A stretch of 64,000 nt of DNA from Acidobacteriota bacterium (GCA_021794095.1 JAJYRN010000004.1:1-64000), one strand, 5' to 3'; shown: positions 1-7,932, counted from the first letter of the stretch. Notes: generated by a model from the letters alone, not told the origin. Program-made: numbers and translations.

Positions 1-271
1 CCCAGACGCCCAAAGCGCCGCAGGGTAGCGGCTGCGGTCGGGCTCCGCCCTCCCTCCGCCACTACCCTGATAGATCGTCATCAACCACCTACCGAGACGA
101 ACTTACAGAAATTTCTGGACACAACTCGCCAGGCCCAGGGTGGCGAGGGCAATGAAGGGGAGGAGCGGACTGCGCACGGACACCTCGCGGGAAGGGAACA
201 GGTTCCAGCATGTGCGCCTGGAAGGGGCACGCAAGGGGCCGCCGGCCCGACTTGGTCCCCCCTCGTTCCAG

Positions 272-631
272 TCAGCGCCGCTTCCGCCCGGCCAAGGGGC
301 GGAGCACGTCCTTCACCAGGCTCCGGGCCTCCGCCTGGGTCAGGAGGAAGCTGAAGGCGGGCATGGCGCCCTGACCGGCCCGGATGGCCTTCGCCAGATC
401 CTCATCGGTGGCCTTGCCGAAGGTGCGTGGATCCTGGAAGCTCTGCGGGCCCAGACGGACCCCATCCGCCCCCCGGCCCGTGCCCTCGGCCCCGTGGCAG
501 ACCGCGCAGCGGGCTTCGTAGAAGGCCTTCAGATCGCGCCCGCTGTCCGCTCGCAGGGGCAGGGTCGCCAGTCCCAGAAGCAGGAGCGCAGCCCGGAGCC
601 GGCCTGTTCTGGAAGGCCCCGGTCCCGCTAG
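272..631 (-). CDS. Small periplasmic c-type cytochrome (single haem)
   Basis: The protein has a signal-peptide-like stretch (basic RTGRLR, then a leucine/alanine core ending PLRA) followed by one CAVCH haem motif and a methionine-bearing C-terminal part (GQGAMPAFSF) that suits Met as the distal haem ligand, as in class I cytochromes c. A role as a small periplasmic electron carrier is inferred. The start is unresolved. The only in-frame ATG or GTG codons (760 and 745) lie beyond the tRNA-Leu gene, whose complement the frame reads through. Between the tRNA and the signal core there is no ATG, GTG or TTG in this frame, only a CTG at 583. The upper bound given here is therefore the edge of plausible coding sequence, not a start codon. 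Confidence 0.7.
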   Translation of the reverse strand, partial: LAGPGPSRTGRLRAALLLLGLATLPLRADSGRDLKAFYEARCAVCHGAEGTGRGADGVRLGPQSFQDPRTFGKATDEDLAKAIRAGQGAMPAFSFLLTQAEARSLVKDVLRPLAGRKRR

Positions 632-642
632 TCTGGAGCCAA

Positions 643-728
643 GCTCCCGTGGCGGAATGGCAGACGCCGCGGACTTAAAATCCGCTGCCCGCAAGGGCGT
701 CCCGGTTCGAATCCGGGCGGGAGCACCA
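643..728 (+). tRNA. tRNA-Leu (anticodon UAA)
   Basis: The 86-nt class II tRNA folds as a cloverleaf. The acceptor stem GCTCCCG pairs with CGGGAGC. The anticodon stem GCGGA/TCCGC encloses the loop CTTAAAA with anticodon TAA at 676-678. A variable arm follows, then the T arm containing GGTTCGAATCC, and an encoded 3' CCA. The complement of this gene is an open frame that would add a spurious N-terminus to the neighbouring cytochrome. Confidence 0.97.
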
Positions 729-797
729 GACGCAGTCTGCTTCACACGCCTAGCATGCATGCCCGGCGGATCTCCCGCCAGTCTCTCCCGTCCGGGT

Positions 798-1865
798 TCA
801 GCCGCCCCAGGTGCGGCTGAGGAAGAGGGTGAGATCCAGGAGGGCGGCCTGGCTCTTGCCCAGGGCCAGCCCTTTCAGGTCGCGTTCGGCCTGGTTCACG
901 CGCCGCACGGCCCGCTGGATGCCCGGCCCCTTCAGGCGGCGGGCGGCGGTCTCCAGATCCCTCAGGAGGAAGGCCTGTTTGGGGCTGAAGCCGATGGCAT
1001 CCAGAAGTTCGGGGCCCTGGAGGCCGCTGGCGGTGGCGTCGAGGTAGTCGAGCACCCGGGTCAACTCGCCCCGGGCCTGGCCGAGCAGCTGGAGCGGCGC
1101 GCCGCTGGGATCGTCCTCCAGGACCTCCCGGAGGGCGCGGAGAGCCCCGCCCGCATCGCCGCGGGTCCAGGCGTTCTTCCAGGCGAAGGCCCGTTCCCCG
1201 GCCATGCGGAAGGTGGCCTGGTCAATCATGGCCTCGGTGATGGGCGCCCCGTCCGCCATGAGCTGGAGCACTTCCAGGGCCCGGGTGAGGATGCCGGGAT
1301 GGGCGCCCTCGGCCTTCTTGCGGCCGCCCATCACCCGCTCGTTGGAGAGGCGCTCCTGAAGCAGGCGGGCGCCGCCGGGGCCCAGGCGAAGGCCCAGCTC
1401 CCGGGCCTTGGCCTCGATGAAGGCTGGCACCTCCCTGTGGTCAATCTGGCCCACCTTGAGGATGCGGCCCGCCTTGGCCCAGTCAGTCCAGGGCTTGGCG
1501 CCCAGGGCCTTGCCGGGAGCCGCAGACAGGGTGCCCCAGGCCACCAGCAGGAGTTTCACGCCCTGGGGCGGCTTGTCCAGCATGGCCTTGATGGCGCCCG
1601 GCAGCTCCTTGGCCCGGGCGAACAGGTTGTCGGCGGCGGGAACGATGACGCAGCGGGCCTCGGCGCCGAGGGGCGCGGCCTCCTGGATGGCCGCCAGCAC
1701 TTCCGGCCAGGGACAGCCTTCCGTGCAGACCGTCAGCGAGAAGTCGGCCCATTCGGGGTCCACATGGCGGGCCTTCCAGGCTGCCACGGCCTCACGGCGG
1801 CCATCGCCATCCTCGCCATGCACCAGGGCGAAGGCGTGGTCCTGCCAGGCGGCCGCGGCAGCCAT
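798..1865 (-). CDS. holA: DNA polymerase III delta subunit
   Basis: A 355-residue protein with the size and overall pattern of HolA, the clamp-loader subunit that opens the beta clamp. The N-terminal third is an AAA+-like module without a usable Walker A, as is usual for delta. The C-terminal helical part (about residues 240-350, with FSPKQAFLLRDLE and a terminal LTLFLSRTW) matches the collar domain. The ATG overlaps the lptE stop as TGATG, so the two genes are translationally coupled. The lptE-holA pairing is common in bacteria and supports the call. N-terminal sequence conservation in this family is weak, so the identification rests mainly on the C-terminal pattern and the context. Confidence 0.85.
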   Translation of the reverse strand: MAAAAAWQDHAFALVHGEDGDGRREAVAAWKARHVDPEWADFSLTVCTEGCPWPEVLAAIQEAAPLGAEARCVIVPAADNLFARAKELPGAIKAMLDKPPQGVKLLLVAWGTLSAAPGKALGAKPWTDWAKAGRILKVGQIDHREVPAFIEAKARELGLRLGPGGARLLQERLSNERVMGGRKKAEGAHPGILTRALEVLQLMADGAPITEAMIDQATFRMAGERAFAWKNAWTRGDAGGALRALREVLEDDPSGAPLQLLGQARGELTRVLDYLDATASGLQGPELLDAIGFSPKQAFLLRDLETAARRLKGPGIQRAVRRVNQAERDLKGLALGKSQAALLDLTLFLSRTWGG

Positions 1866-2404
1866 CAGTCGGTGCCTTCCAGCAGCTGGGTCAGGAAGCT
1901 CTCGGCGAAATCATCCGCAAGGCTATCTATAACCTGGACTTCCCGATTATCGAAGCTCGCGAAATTCTGGTCCACCCGGTACTGGTTCGAAAAGGTCAGC
2001 CCGCGCCGGGACAGCACCACGGCCCCCGTCTGGCCATCCAGCAGATCCACACTGGCGACCACTTTCACCTCCACGCGGCTGGCGGTGCCGGCGCTGGCCT
2101 TCGCGCTGCCGTTGCCGAGGCTGAGGCCCAGGGGCACGATCTCGTACTTCTCCAGGGTGCCCTGGAGCACCCAGCGCGAGGGCTCGCCCGGGCCCACCAG
2201 CTTCCACGGGCTGGCCGCCACGATGCGGCTCTCCAGCGCTTTCGTGAAGCGGTCCTCCAGGCCCAGCTTGGGCGTGAGGTTCCGGAACCGCGCCAAGCGG
2301 ATCGTATCCCCCTGGTGCGCCCACGCCGCCCGGTGCGGCTCCCGGTCCAGCCGGCGGTACCCGCAGCCCGTGGCCAGCATTCCCAGCAGGGACAAAGCAA
2401 CCAT
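1865..2404 (-). CDS. lptE: LPS-assembly lipoprotein LptE
   Basis: A 179-residue lipoprotein with a lipobox LATGC (lipidated Cys14) directly followed by GYR, the start typical of LptE. It continues with conserved-style motifs such as FRNLTPKLGLEDRFTKAL and a beta-rich body ending near a helical segment (VIDSLADDFAESFL). LptE plugs the LptD barrel in the outer membrane during LPS export. The frame stays open upstream, but those residues are encoded by a GxxExxY-associated repeat, so the ATG at 2404 is chosen: it begins a proper signal peptide (MVALSLLGML). Its stop overlaps the holA start. Expression is probably shared with hpt upstream across the inserted nuclease element. Confidence 0.87.
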   Translation of the reverse strand: MVALSLLGMLATGCGYRRLDREPHRAAWAHQGDTIRLARFRNLTPKLGLEDRFTKALESRIVAASPWKLVGPGEPSRWVLQGTLEKYEIVPLGLSLGNGSAKASAGTASRVEVKVVASVDLLDGQTGAVVLSRRGLTFSNQYRVDQNFASFDNREVQVIDSLADDFAESFLTQLLEGTD

Positions 2405-2408
2405 CCGG

Positions 2409-2448
2409 GTCACGGAAGACACGGAAAAAGGCCGGAGGACACGGAGGG
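2409..2448. repeat. Left inverted repeat of GxxExxY element, ACGGA subtype
   Basis: This about 40-bp sequence is built from repeated CACGGA(A/G) units. The reverse complement of 2862-2905 matches it at roughly nine of ten positions, so the two form the ends of an inverted-repeat element that encloses the GxxExxY gene. It lies immediately upstream of the lptE start codon. Confidence 0.85.
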
Positions 2449-2457
2449 GATTTGCCA

Positions 2458-2916
2458 TCAAAGGACGAAGCGGCGGATGCCGTGCCGGGCCATAGGATAG
2501 GCTCCAAAGTTGAGCAGAAGGCCGATGGGTTTGTCAGAAAACCGGAGGTAACTGAGGATCTGGGCCTTGTGGGCATCCGTGAAGGCCTGGACCACCTTCA
2601 ATTCTACGACCACGAGATCATCCACCAGCAGATCCATCCGGAAGGCCTGGGGAATCTCAAGGCCCCGGTAGGCCAGGCCCAACTCTACTTGGCGCTCGAC
2701 CCGATGCCCCTCAAGCCTCAACTCATGAGCAAGACATGCTTCGTAGGCGGATTCCAGCAGACCCGGCCCCAGCGCTCGCTGAACGCGGATGGCGGCCCCG
2801 ATCACAGCCTCCGTAAGGTCCGCATGGGGCCCACCGGTCCGCAGGGCGCCGGGAAGGTCTTCTTCCGTGTCTTCCGGCCCTTTTCCGTGCCTTCCGTGTC
2901 CAGCCTGCTCGTTCAT
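2458..2916 (-). CDS. GxxExxY family protein (PD-(D/E)XK nuclease-like)
   Basis: A 152-residue member of the GxxExxY family, which belongs to the PD-(D/E)XK nuclease superfamily. The signature GLLESAY is at residues 52-58, and the candidate metal-site residues D95, E105 and K107 (MDLLVDD then VVELK) follow with normal spacing. The family has no firmly established function. Residues 6-20 of the frame are encoded by the flanking repeat, so the true start may lie further in, but no alternative start codon precedes the conserved domain. The ATG overlaps the hpt stop as ATGA, and the gene ends just before lptE, so the element sits inside the hpt-lptE run without breaking it. A divergent second copy is at 19164-19547. 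Confidence 0.85.
   Translation of the reverse strand: MNEQAGHGRHGKGPEDTEEDLPGALRTGGPHADLTEAVIGAAIRVQRALGPGLLESAYEACLAHELRLEGHRVERQVELGLAYRGLEIPQAFRMDLLVDDLVVVELKVVQAFTDAHKAQILSYLRFSDKPIGLLLNFGAYPMARHGIRRFVL
2862..2905. repeat. Right inverted repeat of GxxExxY element, ACGGA subtype
   Basis: This carries units CTTCCGTGT and CTTCCGGCCCTTTTCCGTG. It is the inverted partner of 2409-2448 and overlaps the first codons of the GxxExxY reading frame. The same two arms, with almost no loop, recur as a solo element at 5261-5343. Confidence 0.85.
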
Positions 2917-3434
2917 GGGTGGTACACGCCGACGTAGGGGAGGTTGCGGAGTTTGCCGTTGTAGTCGAGGCCGTAGCCGACGACGAAGTGATCTTCGATG
3001 GTGAAGCCGATGTAGTCCACGGGAACCTCCACGCGGCGGCGGCTGGGCTTGTCGAGCAGGGTGCAGATCTTCAGGCTGGCGGGTTCACGGTCGAGCAGCA
3101 GGTTGCGCACCTTGAAGAGCGTGAGGCCGGTGTCCACGATGTCTTCCACCACCAGCGCATGGCGGCCCTGGATGGAGGCGTCGAGATCCTTGAGAATGTG
3201 GACCTCGCCCGTGCTCTCCGTACCGCCGCCGTAGCTGGACACCTGCATGAAGCTCACCTCGAACTCCAGGGCCGTGGCCCGGGTGAGGTCCGCGAAGAAG
3301 GGGTACACGCCGTTGAGCAGCCCCACCATCACCAGATCCTTGCCCGCGTAGTCGGCGGCCAGCTGAGCGCCCAGTTCCCGAACCCGGGTCTGGATCTGCG
3401 CCTCGGTCAGCAAAGGGGTGGTGCGGTCACGCAT
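2913..3434 (-). CDS. hpt: Hypoxanthine phosphoribosyltransferase
   Basis: A 173-residue type I phosphoribosyltransferase that salvages hypoxanthine or guanine with PRPP to IMP or GMP in the cytosol. The PRPP-binding signature VVEDIVDTG is at about residues 95-103, the flexible loop SSYGGGTESTG at 66-76, and a C-terminal purine-specificity region FTIEDHFVVGYGLDYNGKLRNLPYVGV is clear. Length is normal for the family. The ATG at 3434 has a GGAG ribosome-binding site. The gene heads the leftward run and overlaps the next gene by 4 bp. Confidence 0.95.
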   Translation of the reverse strand: MRDRTTPLLTEAQIQTRVRELGAQLAADYAGKDLVMVGLLNGVYPFFADLTRATALEFEVSFMQVSSYGGGTESTGEVHILKDLDASIQGRHALVVEDIVDTGLTLFKVRNLLLDREPASLKICTLLDKPSRRRVEVPVDYIGFTIEDHFVVGYGLDYNGKLRNLPYVGVYHP

Positions 3435-3565
3435 GGGGTCTCCGGAGGATCGGGAAAACAGGGCAAGCCCTTACGTTAACCCGATTCCATTCAACCCAAG
3501 GGCCCCTTCCTGGGTCCATCGGAGGACGGTGGGATCTGTCCTGGCCTTTTCTGCCGGAGCCTAAG

Positions 3566-4213
3566 ATGATGCTGGCAGTTGCCTTGAACGAGCCCCTGAT
3601 GCCCCAGACGGCCCCCCAGACCGCGGCGCGGATCCCCGATCCGGCGTCGCCGTACCACACGCCGGAGGTGCTCGCCTGGGTCGAGGCCGCCCAGGCTGGC
3701 GACCAAGCCGCCTTCGCCTCGCTGGTCCGCCTCTTTTCGCGGGATGTCTACGGCAAGGCCTTCTCCATCCTGAAGAACCACCAGGATGCCGACGACGTGG
3801 TGCAGGAGACCTTCATCCGGGTGTACCGGGCCCTGCCCGGCTTCCGGTTCGAGTCCTCCTTCCGGACCTGGCTCATCACCATCGCCACCCGGCAGGCTCT
3901 CAACTACCGCGAGCGCATGGCCCGCGACCCCGAAAGCCTGGATCTGCCCGAGGAGGGCCTGGAGCATCCCGCCCTGCGCGTGGAGGAAACCCAGGCCCTG
4001 GCCCTGCTCGACGAGGAAGCGCGCCGCCTGCTCCGCGAAGCCCTGCCCAAGCTGCCCCGCCGCCAGAAGGAAGCCTTGACCCTGAAACTTCAGCACGACT
4101 GGAAGTACGAGCGCATCGCCGAGGAAATGGGCACTTCCGTCGGCAGCGTGAAAGCCCACATCTTCCACGCCATCCAGAACCTGACCCGGCACATTCATGG
4201 AGGCCGCCCATGA
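3566..4213 (+). CDS. ECF-type RNA polymerase sigma factor
   Basis: A 215-residue sigma-70 family protein with region 2 at about residues 45-110 (DADDVVQETFIRVYRALPGF and FRTWLITIATRQALNYRER) and region 4 at about 145-205 (LPKLPRRQKEALTLKLQHDWKYERIAEEMGTS, a helix-turn-helix recognising the -35 element). No region 3 or extended N-terminal domain is present, as in ECF/RpoE types. The ATG of the next gene overlaps its stop. The neighbouring zinc-finger anti-sigma factor and periplasmic protein indicate an envelope-stress circuit. A later start at 3599 is possible because the first residues are not conserved. Confidence 0.93.
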   Translation: MMLAVALNEPLMPQTAPQTAARIPDPASPYHTPEVLAWVEAAQAGDQAAFASLVRLFSRDVYGKAFSILKNHQDADDVVQETFIRVYRALPGFRFESSFRTWLITIATRQALNYRERMARDPESLDLPEEGLEHPALRVEETQALALLDEEARRLLREALPKLPRRQKEALTLKLQHDWKYERIAEEMGTSVGSVKAHIFHAIQNLTRHIHGGRP

Positions 4214-4716
4214 CCCGCGAGACCCTCCCCCTTCCCGAACCCTGCCAGCGCACCCTTGCCGCCCTGGAAGCGGATCCGCTCGAGCCGGGCCGCGACGCAC
4301 AGGCGCATCTCCGAGGCTGCCCGGCCTGCGCGGAAGCCCGGGTGCTCTTCCTGGCCCAGGAGGAGGCGCCGGATCCGCTCGCACCCGCAGGCTATTTCGA
4401 CCGTCTTCCGGGCCGCATCCTGGGCAAGCTGCCGGTCCGCCAGGGCCTCTCCCGCCGCCTGCATGGCCTGGGCTGGGCCGCTGCCGCGGTGCTGCTCATG
4501 GCCGCCAGCGCCGGCGCGTTCTGGGCGGGGCGGGCCAACCGCACGCCCCTGGTGGAAGCCAACCTCCCGAAGCCCGTGGATACGGTGGAGATCACCGTGC
4601 CCGATGAGCCCTTCCACGACCGGGACGAGGAGGCCGCCCAGCTTCAGACCCTCAGCCCTTCCGACATGAAGGCGCTGCTGCAACAGATGGACGCCCCCGC
4701 GCCCGCCCAGAGGTGA
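4210..4716 (+). CDS. Transmembrane anti-sigma factor with zinc-binding ZAS motif
   Basis: A 168-residue protein with an N-terminal anti-sigma zinc-binding motif (H33-x3-C37-x2-C40), a linker, one transmembrane helix at about residues 86-106 (GWAAAAVLLMAASAGAFWAG) and a periplasmic tail. The family holds an ECF sigma factor inactive at the membrane until the envelope is stressed. The ATG overlaps the sigma-factor stop as ATGA, and the stop overlaps the start region of the next gene, so all three are translationally coupled. The target is inferred to be the adjacent sigma factor. Confidence 0.88.
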   Translation: MTRETLPLPEPCQRTLAALEADPLEPGRDAQAHLRGCPACAEARVLFLAQEEAPDPLAPAGYFDRLPGRILGKLPVRQGLSRRLHGLGWAAAAVLLMAASAGAFWAGRANRTPLVEANLPKPVDTVEITVPDEPFHDRDEEAAQLQTLSPSDMKALLQQMDAPAPAQR

Positions 4717-5243
4717 CCATGCCCCGCCGTTCTTCGCTGCTCCTGCCCGCCCTCGCGCTCACGGTCGTGCCCTGCCTGCACGCCCAACCCGAAGGCGAGA
4801 GCCGCCTGCTCTTCCGGTTCCGGATGAACCACCTCGAACAGAACGTCGGCCTGACCGAGGAGCAGGCCCGGGCCGTCGCCGACCGCTGGGCGCGCTACGA
4901 CCGGGAGATCTTCGACACCACGCGCCAGATCCGGGAACTCCGTGGCCGCTTCAACGACATCCTGCTGGGGCCTGGCACCGAAGACGAGAAGAACACCCGC
5001 ATCCGGCCCCTGCTGGACCAGTTCGTCGCCCTCCGCCGCCAGCAGGTGAACCTGAAGCTCCAGTTCGAGGATGACATCCGCGCTCGACTCACCCCCGCCG
5101 AACAGGTGCGCCTCATCATCCAGGTCGAAGACATGCAGCGCCGCATGCTCGACGCCCTGCGCCGGGGAGGCTTCGGCAACCGCCTGGGCCCCGGGGGCCG
5201 CCAGGGCCTCGGCCCCGGTGGCCCGCGCCGCGGCGGGCGGTGA
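4713..5243 (+). CDS. Periplasmic Spy/CpxP-like protein
   Basis: A 176-residue exported protein with a signal peptide ending at about CLHAQ, then an all-helical, charged domain. The pattern LTEEQARAVADRWARYDREI, a long Arg/Gln-rich helix, and LTPAEQVRLIIQVEDMQRRM resembles Spy/CpxP or heavy-metal-resistance sensors, including an LTxxQ-type motif. The last 25 residues are Gly/Arg/Pro-rich. The start is either the GTG at 4713 (overlapping the anti-sigma stop) or the ATG at 4719. As the third gene of the sigma/anti-sigma operon it may sense misfolded protein or metal in the periplasm; that role is inferred. Confidence 0.75.
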   Translation: MTMPRRSSLLLPALALTVVPCLHAQPEGESRLLFRFRMNHLEQNVGLTEEQARAVADRWARYDREIFDTTRQIRELRGRFNDILLGPGTEDEKNTRIRPLLDQFVALRRQQVNLKLQFEDDIRARLTPAEQVRLIIQVEDMQRRMLDALRRGGFGNRLGPGGRQGLGPGGPRRGGR

Positions 5244-5260
5244 AGCCCCCGAAAAGCCTG

Positions 5261-5343
5261 GTCACGGAGGACACGGAAAGGAACCGGAGGACACGGAAAT
5301 TGGATTCCGCGCCTTCCTGCTTTTTTCCGTGCCTTCCGTGTCC
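5261..5343. repeat. Solo palindromic repeat, ACGGA subtype (GxxExxY-associated)
   Basis: Arms of about 38 bp made of CACGGA(A/G) units face each other across a very short loop. Both arms match the ends of the GxxExxY element at 2409-2905, but the nuclease gene is missing. It lies between the convergent genes for the Spy-like protein and RNase J, where its strong stem could also terminate transcription from both sides. Confidence 0.88.
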
Positions 5344-5352
5344 AGCTGGTTT

Positions 5353-7068
5353 TTACTGCGGCGCGTCTAGGAGGACGGGGACGACGAGGGGGCGGGTCTG
5401 GGTGGTCTTGCGGATGATGCGGCGCAGGGCCTGGCGGATGGCTTCGCGCAGGGCTTCGGGATCCTTCCGCACGTCGGGCGGGGCGGCCTCGAAGGCCTGG
5501 CGGGCCACGCCGCGCAGGAGTTCGCCGTAGGTCTCGTCATCGGACAGCATGACGAAGCCACGGCTCAGGATGGTGGGTTCGGCGGCGAGGTCGCCCGTGG
5601 CCGAATCCACCAGCAGCGTGGCAAACACCACACCGTCCTCCTGGAGGATGAGGCGATCCTGCACCACGCGGGCATCCACCATGTGATCCACGCCCTCATG
5701 CACGAAGCACTTGCCCACGGGCACGGCGCCGGGCAGGTCCACGCGGTCATCCGCGAACAGGCGCAGACACTGACCGCCATCCAGCAGCGAGATGCGTTCC
5801 CGCGGCCAGCCCAGCGATTCGGCCAGGGCGCCGTGGGCGCGCAGGTTGCGGTAGGTGCCGTGGACCGGAACCATCTGCCGGGGCCGGACGGCGCGGATCA
5901 GATCGGCCAGTTCCTCCCGCTGGCCGTGGCCGGAGACATGCACGGTCCCGAGGCCCTCGGTGGAGGTGTCCGCGCCCTGGCGCTCCGCCTCGTCCAGCAT
6001 GCGGGAAATGGCCACCTCGTTGCCCGGGATGGCCCGGGCGCTGAGCAGCAGCCGATCGCCGGGGGCCAGGGCGAGGCCCTTCACCTCCCGGCGCAGCAGG
6101 CGCGCCAGGCCGCTCAGGGGTTCGCCCTGGCTGCCGGTGCACAGCACGAGCAGGTCAGCGGGCGCGACCTTCGCCGCATCCTTGCTGTCCACCAGGATAT
6201 CGTCGGGCAGGGCCAGGCGCTTCAGGGAGCGGGCCAGGGCCACGCTGCGGTCCAGGCTCCGCCCGAGGAGCAGCACCTCCCGGCCATGTTCATAGGCCAA
6301 GTCCAGGAGCGTCTGGAGGCGATGGATGTGCGAGCTGAACGTCGCCACCACGAGGCGGCCCTGGGTGGCCAGGAAGGCCGCATCCAGGCCTTCCCGGCAG
6401 GCCGCTTCGGAGGGGGACCGGCCGGCCCGCTGCACATTGGTCGAATCGGCCAGGAGCAGGCGCACACCCGCATCCCCCAAGGCGCGCAACCGCTCCATGC
6501 CCGTGGTGCGGCCATCCAACGGTTCGGGATCCAGCTTGAAATCCCCCGAGTGGACGATCACGCCCTGGGGCGTGTGGAGCGCCAGCGCACAGGCGTCGGG
6601 GATGCTGTGGGTGACGGGGATCCACTCCGCGGCCACTTCGCCTTCGCCCACGGAGACGCGTCCGTAGTCGGGCACCGGATGCAGAAGGTCCAGATCCAGC
6701 CCATGCTCCCGCAGCTTCCCGGCCACCAGCCCCAGCGTGAAGGCCGTGCCGTACACGGGCACCGGCCAGCGCCGCAGAAAATAGGGCAGCGCGCCGATGT
6801 GATCCTCGTGGCCGTGGGTGAGCAGCACCGCCTGGAGACGATCCGCGAAAGGCTCCAGGTAGGCGAAGTCCGGCACGATGGAATCAATGCCCGGCTGGTC
6901 GTCGGAGGGGAAGAGCTGGCCGCAGTCCACGAGGAACAGGCTGCGCGCGCTGTGGACCACCAGCGCATTCATGCCGAACTCGCCCAGGCCGCCGATGGGG
7001 ACCAGCCGCAGCTCGCCGTCCTCCGGGGGGCGGTTCCACTCGGTGAAGGCGGGCACGGTCGTGATCAC
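5353..7068 (-). CDS. rnj: Ribonuclease J
   Basis: A 571-residue metallo-beta-lactamase/beta-CASP ribonuclease. The zinc-site motif HGHEDH is at residues 85-90. An N-terminal GGLGEFGMN typical of RNase J, later metal ligands (THSIPDACAL, HSGDFKLD) and the beta-CASP region with SGHGQREEL and PVHGTYRNL all appear in order, followed by the C-terminal RNase J domain. RNase J has endo- and 5'-3' exonuclease activity in mRNA decay and rRNA maturation. The start is GTG, overlapping the rsmA stop as GTGA, so translation is coupled to rsmA. RNase J also replaces RNase E in many phyla; no RNase E is seen in this window. Confidence 0.95.
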   Translation of the reverse strand: MITTVPAFTEWNRPPEDGELRLVPIGGLGEFGMNALVVHSARSLFLVDCGQLFPSDDQPGIDSIVPDFAYLEPFADRLQAVLLTHGHEDHIGALPYFLRRWPVPVYGTAFTLGLVAGKLREHGLDLDLLHPVPDYGRVSVGEGEVAAEWIPVTHSIPDACALALHTPQGVIVHSGDFKLDPEPLDGRTTGMERLRALGDAGVRLLLADSTNVQRAGRSPSEAACREGLDAAFLATQGRLVVATFSSHIHRLQTLLDLAYEHGREVLLLGRSLDRSVALARSLKRLALPDDILVDSKDAAKVAPADLLVLCTGSQGEPLSGLARLLRREVKGLALAPGDRLLLSARAIPGNEVAISRMLDEAERQGADTSTEGLGTVHVSGHGQREELADLIRAVRPRQMVPVHGTYRNLRAHGALAESLGWPRERISLLDGGQCLRLFADDRVDLPGAVPVGKCFVHEGVDHMVDARVVQDRLILQEDGVVFATLLVDSATGDLAAEPTILSRGFVMLSDDETYGELLRGVARQAFEAAPPDVRKDPEALREAIRQALRRIIRKTTQTRPLVVPVLLDAPQ

Positions 7069-7865
7069 GATGGGAATACCTCCGGATGATGCCTCAACAG
7101 GGCGCGCGTGGCGGACAACCAGGCTGAAGGCGGGATCACGTCGGCGCGCAGCGCCGGGGCCAGACCCGCTTCGGATAGCGCCTCCGCCGAAAGCAGCCCC
7201 TGCCAGTTGTTGGCCAGGGTCTTGCGACGGTGGGCGAAGGCGCGGTGCAGCACGGCCAGGAGCGCCCGGCGCTCCGCCAGGCTGGGGGCGTCCGGACGCG
7301 GATCGAACTGGAGCACGGCGGACTCCACCTTCGGCGCGGGGCGGAAGGATCCGGGGCCCAGTTTGGCCAGCCGCGTCAGCCGGGCGCAGAGCTGGGCCAG
7401 CACGGACAGGGGGCCGTAGGCCTTGGTGCCGGACTCGCCCATGAGCTTCTGGGCCACCTCCAGCTGGAACATCAGCACCAGCCGCTCCCAGGGGATGTCC
7501 TCGACCAGCAGGCGCGTCAGGATGGGCGTGGCAGCGTTGTAGGGCAGGTTGCCCACCACGGACCAGGGCTCCCCCGCGGGCAGCGGAACCCCCACCGCAT
7601 CGCCCTGGAGCAGCTGGAAATGGGTGTGGGGGGCGAACCGCTGCCGAAGCAGATCGCAGGCTTCAGGATCCAGTTCCACCGCCCAGAGCGGACGTCCATC
7701 CACCAGCAGCCGCGCCGTCAGCACCCCCGGCCCGGGACCAATCTCCAGCAGCCGCCCCGCCGGCGCAGCCAGGGCCGCATCCACGATGGTCCCAATGGCC
7801 CCCTCGTTCACCAGGAAGTTCTGGCCGAAGGCCTTCTTGGCGCGCAAACGGAGAGCATCGGACAC
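7065..7865 (-). CDS. rsmA: 16S rRNA (adenine1518-N6/adenine1519-N6)-dimethyltransferase
   Basis: A 266-residue KsgA/RsmA family methyltransferase. It opens with KKAFGQNFLVNEG, has SAM-binding motif I LEIGPGPGVLT, and carries the catalytic NLPYNAATP motif. A C-terminal helical domain ends with a PPSAWLSATRALLRHH segment. It dimethylates two adjacent adenines near the 3' end of 16S rRNA using SAM. The start is the GTG at 7865 because no ATG is available in frame ahead of KKAFGQNF. It is the first gene of a two-gene operon with RNase J. Confidence 0.95.
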   Translation of the reverse strand: MSDALRLRAKKAFGQNFLVNEGAIGTIVDAALAAPAGRLLEIGPGPGVLTARLLVDGRPLWAVELDPEACDLLRQRFAPHTHFQLLQGDAVGVPLPAGEPWSVVGNLPYNAATPILTRLLVEDIPWERLVLMFQLEVAQKLMGESGTKAYGPLSVLAQLCARLTRLAKLGPGSFRPAPKVESAVLQFDPRPDAPSLAERRALLAVLHRAFAHRRKTLANNWQGLLSAEALSEAGLAPALRADVIPPSAWLSATRALLRHHPEVFPS

Positions 7866-7886
7866 AGGCCCAGCCTAGCACACGAA

Positions 7887-7911
7887 CCGGGGGCCCTTGC
7901 GGAGCCCCCGG
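7887..7911. terminator. Hairpin between pilY1 and rsmA
   Basis: A perfect 8-bp GC stem (CCGGGGGC/GCCCCCGG) with a 9-nt loop lies just after the rsmA start region and downstream of the pilus gene at 7933. On the minus strand only a weak T tract follows, so termination of readthrough is plausible but not certain. Confidence 0.4.
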
Positions 7912-7932
7912 GAAGAACACGGCGAGCGCGAA

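Noticed and set aside
103-183. A 26-codon minus-strand frame from a GTG, with a lipobox-like LASC
   Set aside because: It ends five residues after the Cys, leaving almost no mature protein, and has no clear ribosome-binding site; the first 271 bp otherwise show only a weak hairpin (about 23-67).
657-2495. A 612-codon plus-strand frame starting inside tRNA-Leu
   Set aside because: It begins in the tRNA and is antisense to holA and lptE, both of which have family support.
7887-7911. Strong claim of a rho-independent terminator
   Set aside because: The stem is good but there is no convincing U tract, so it is listed only with low confidence.
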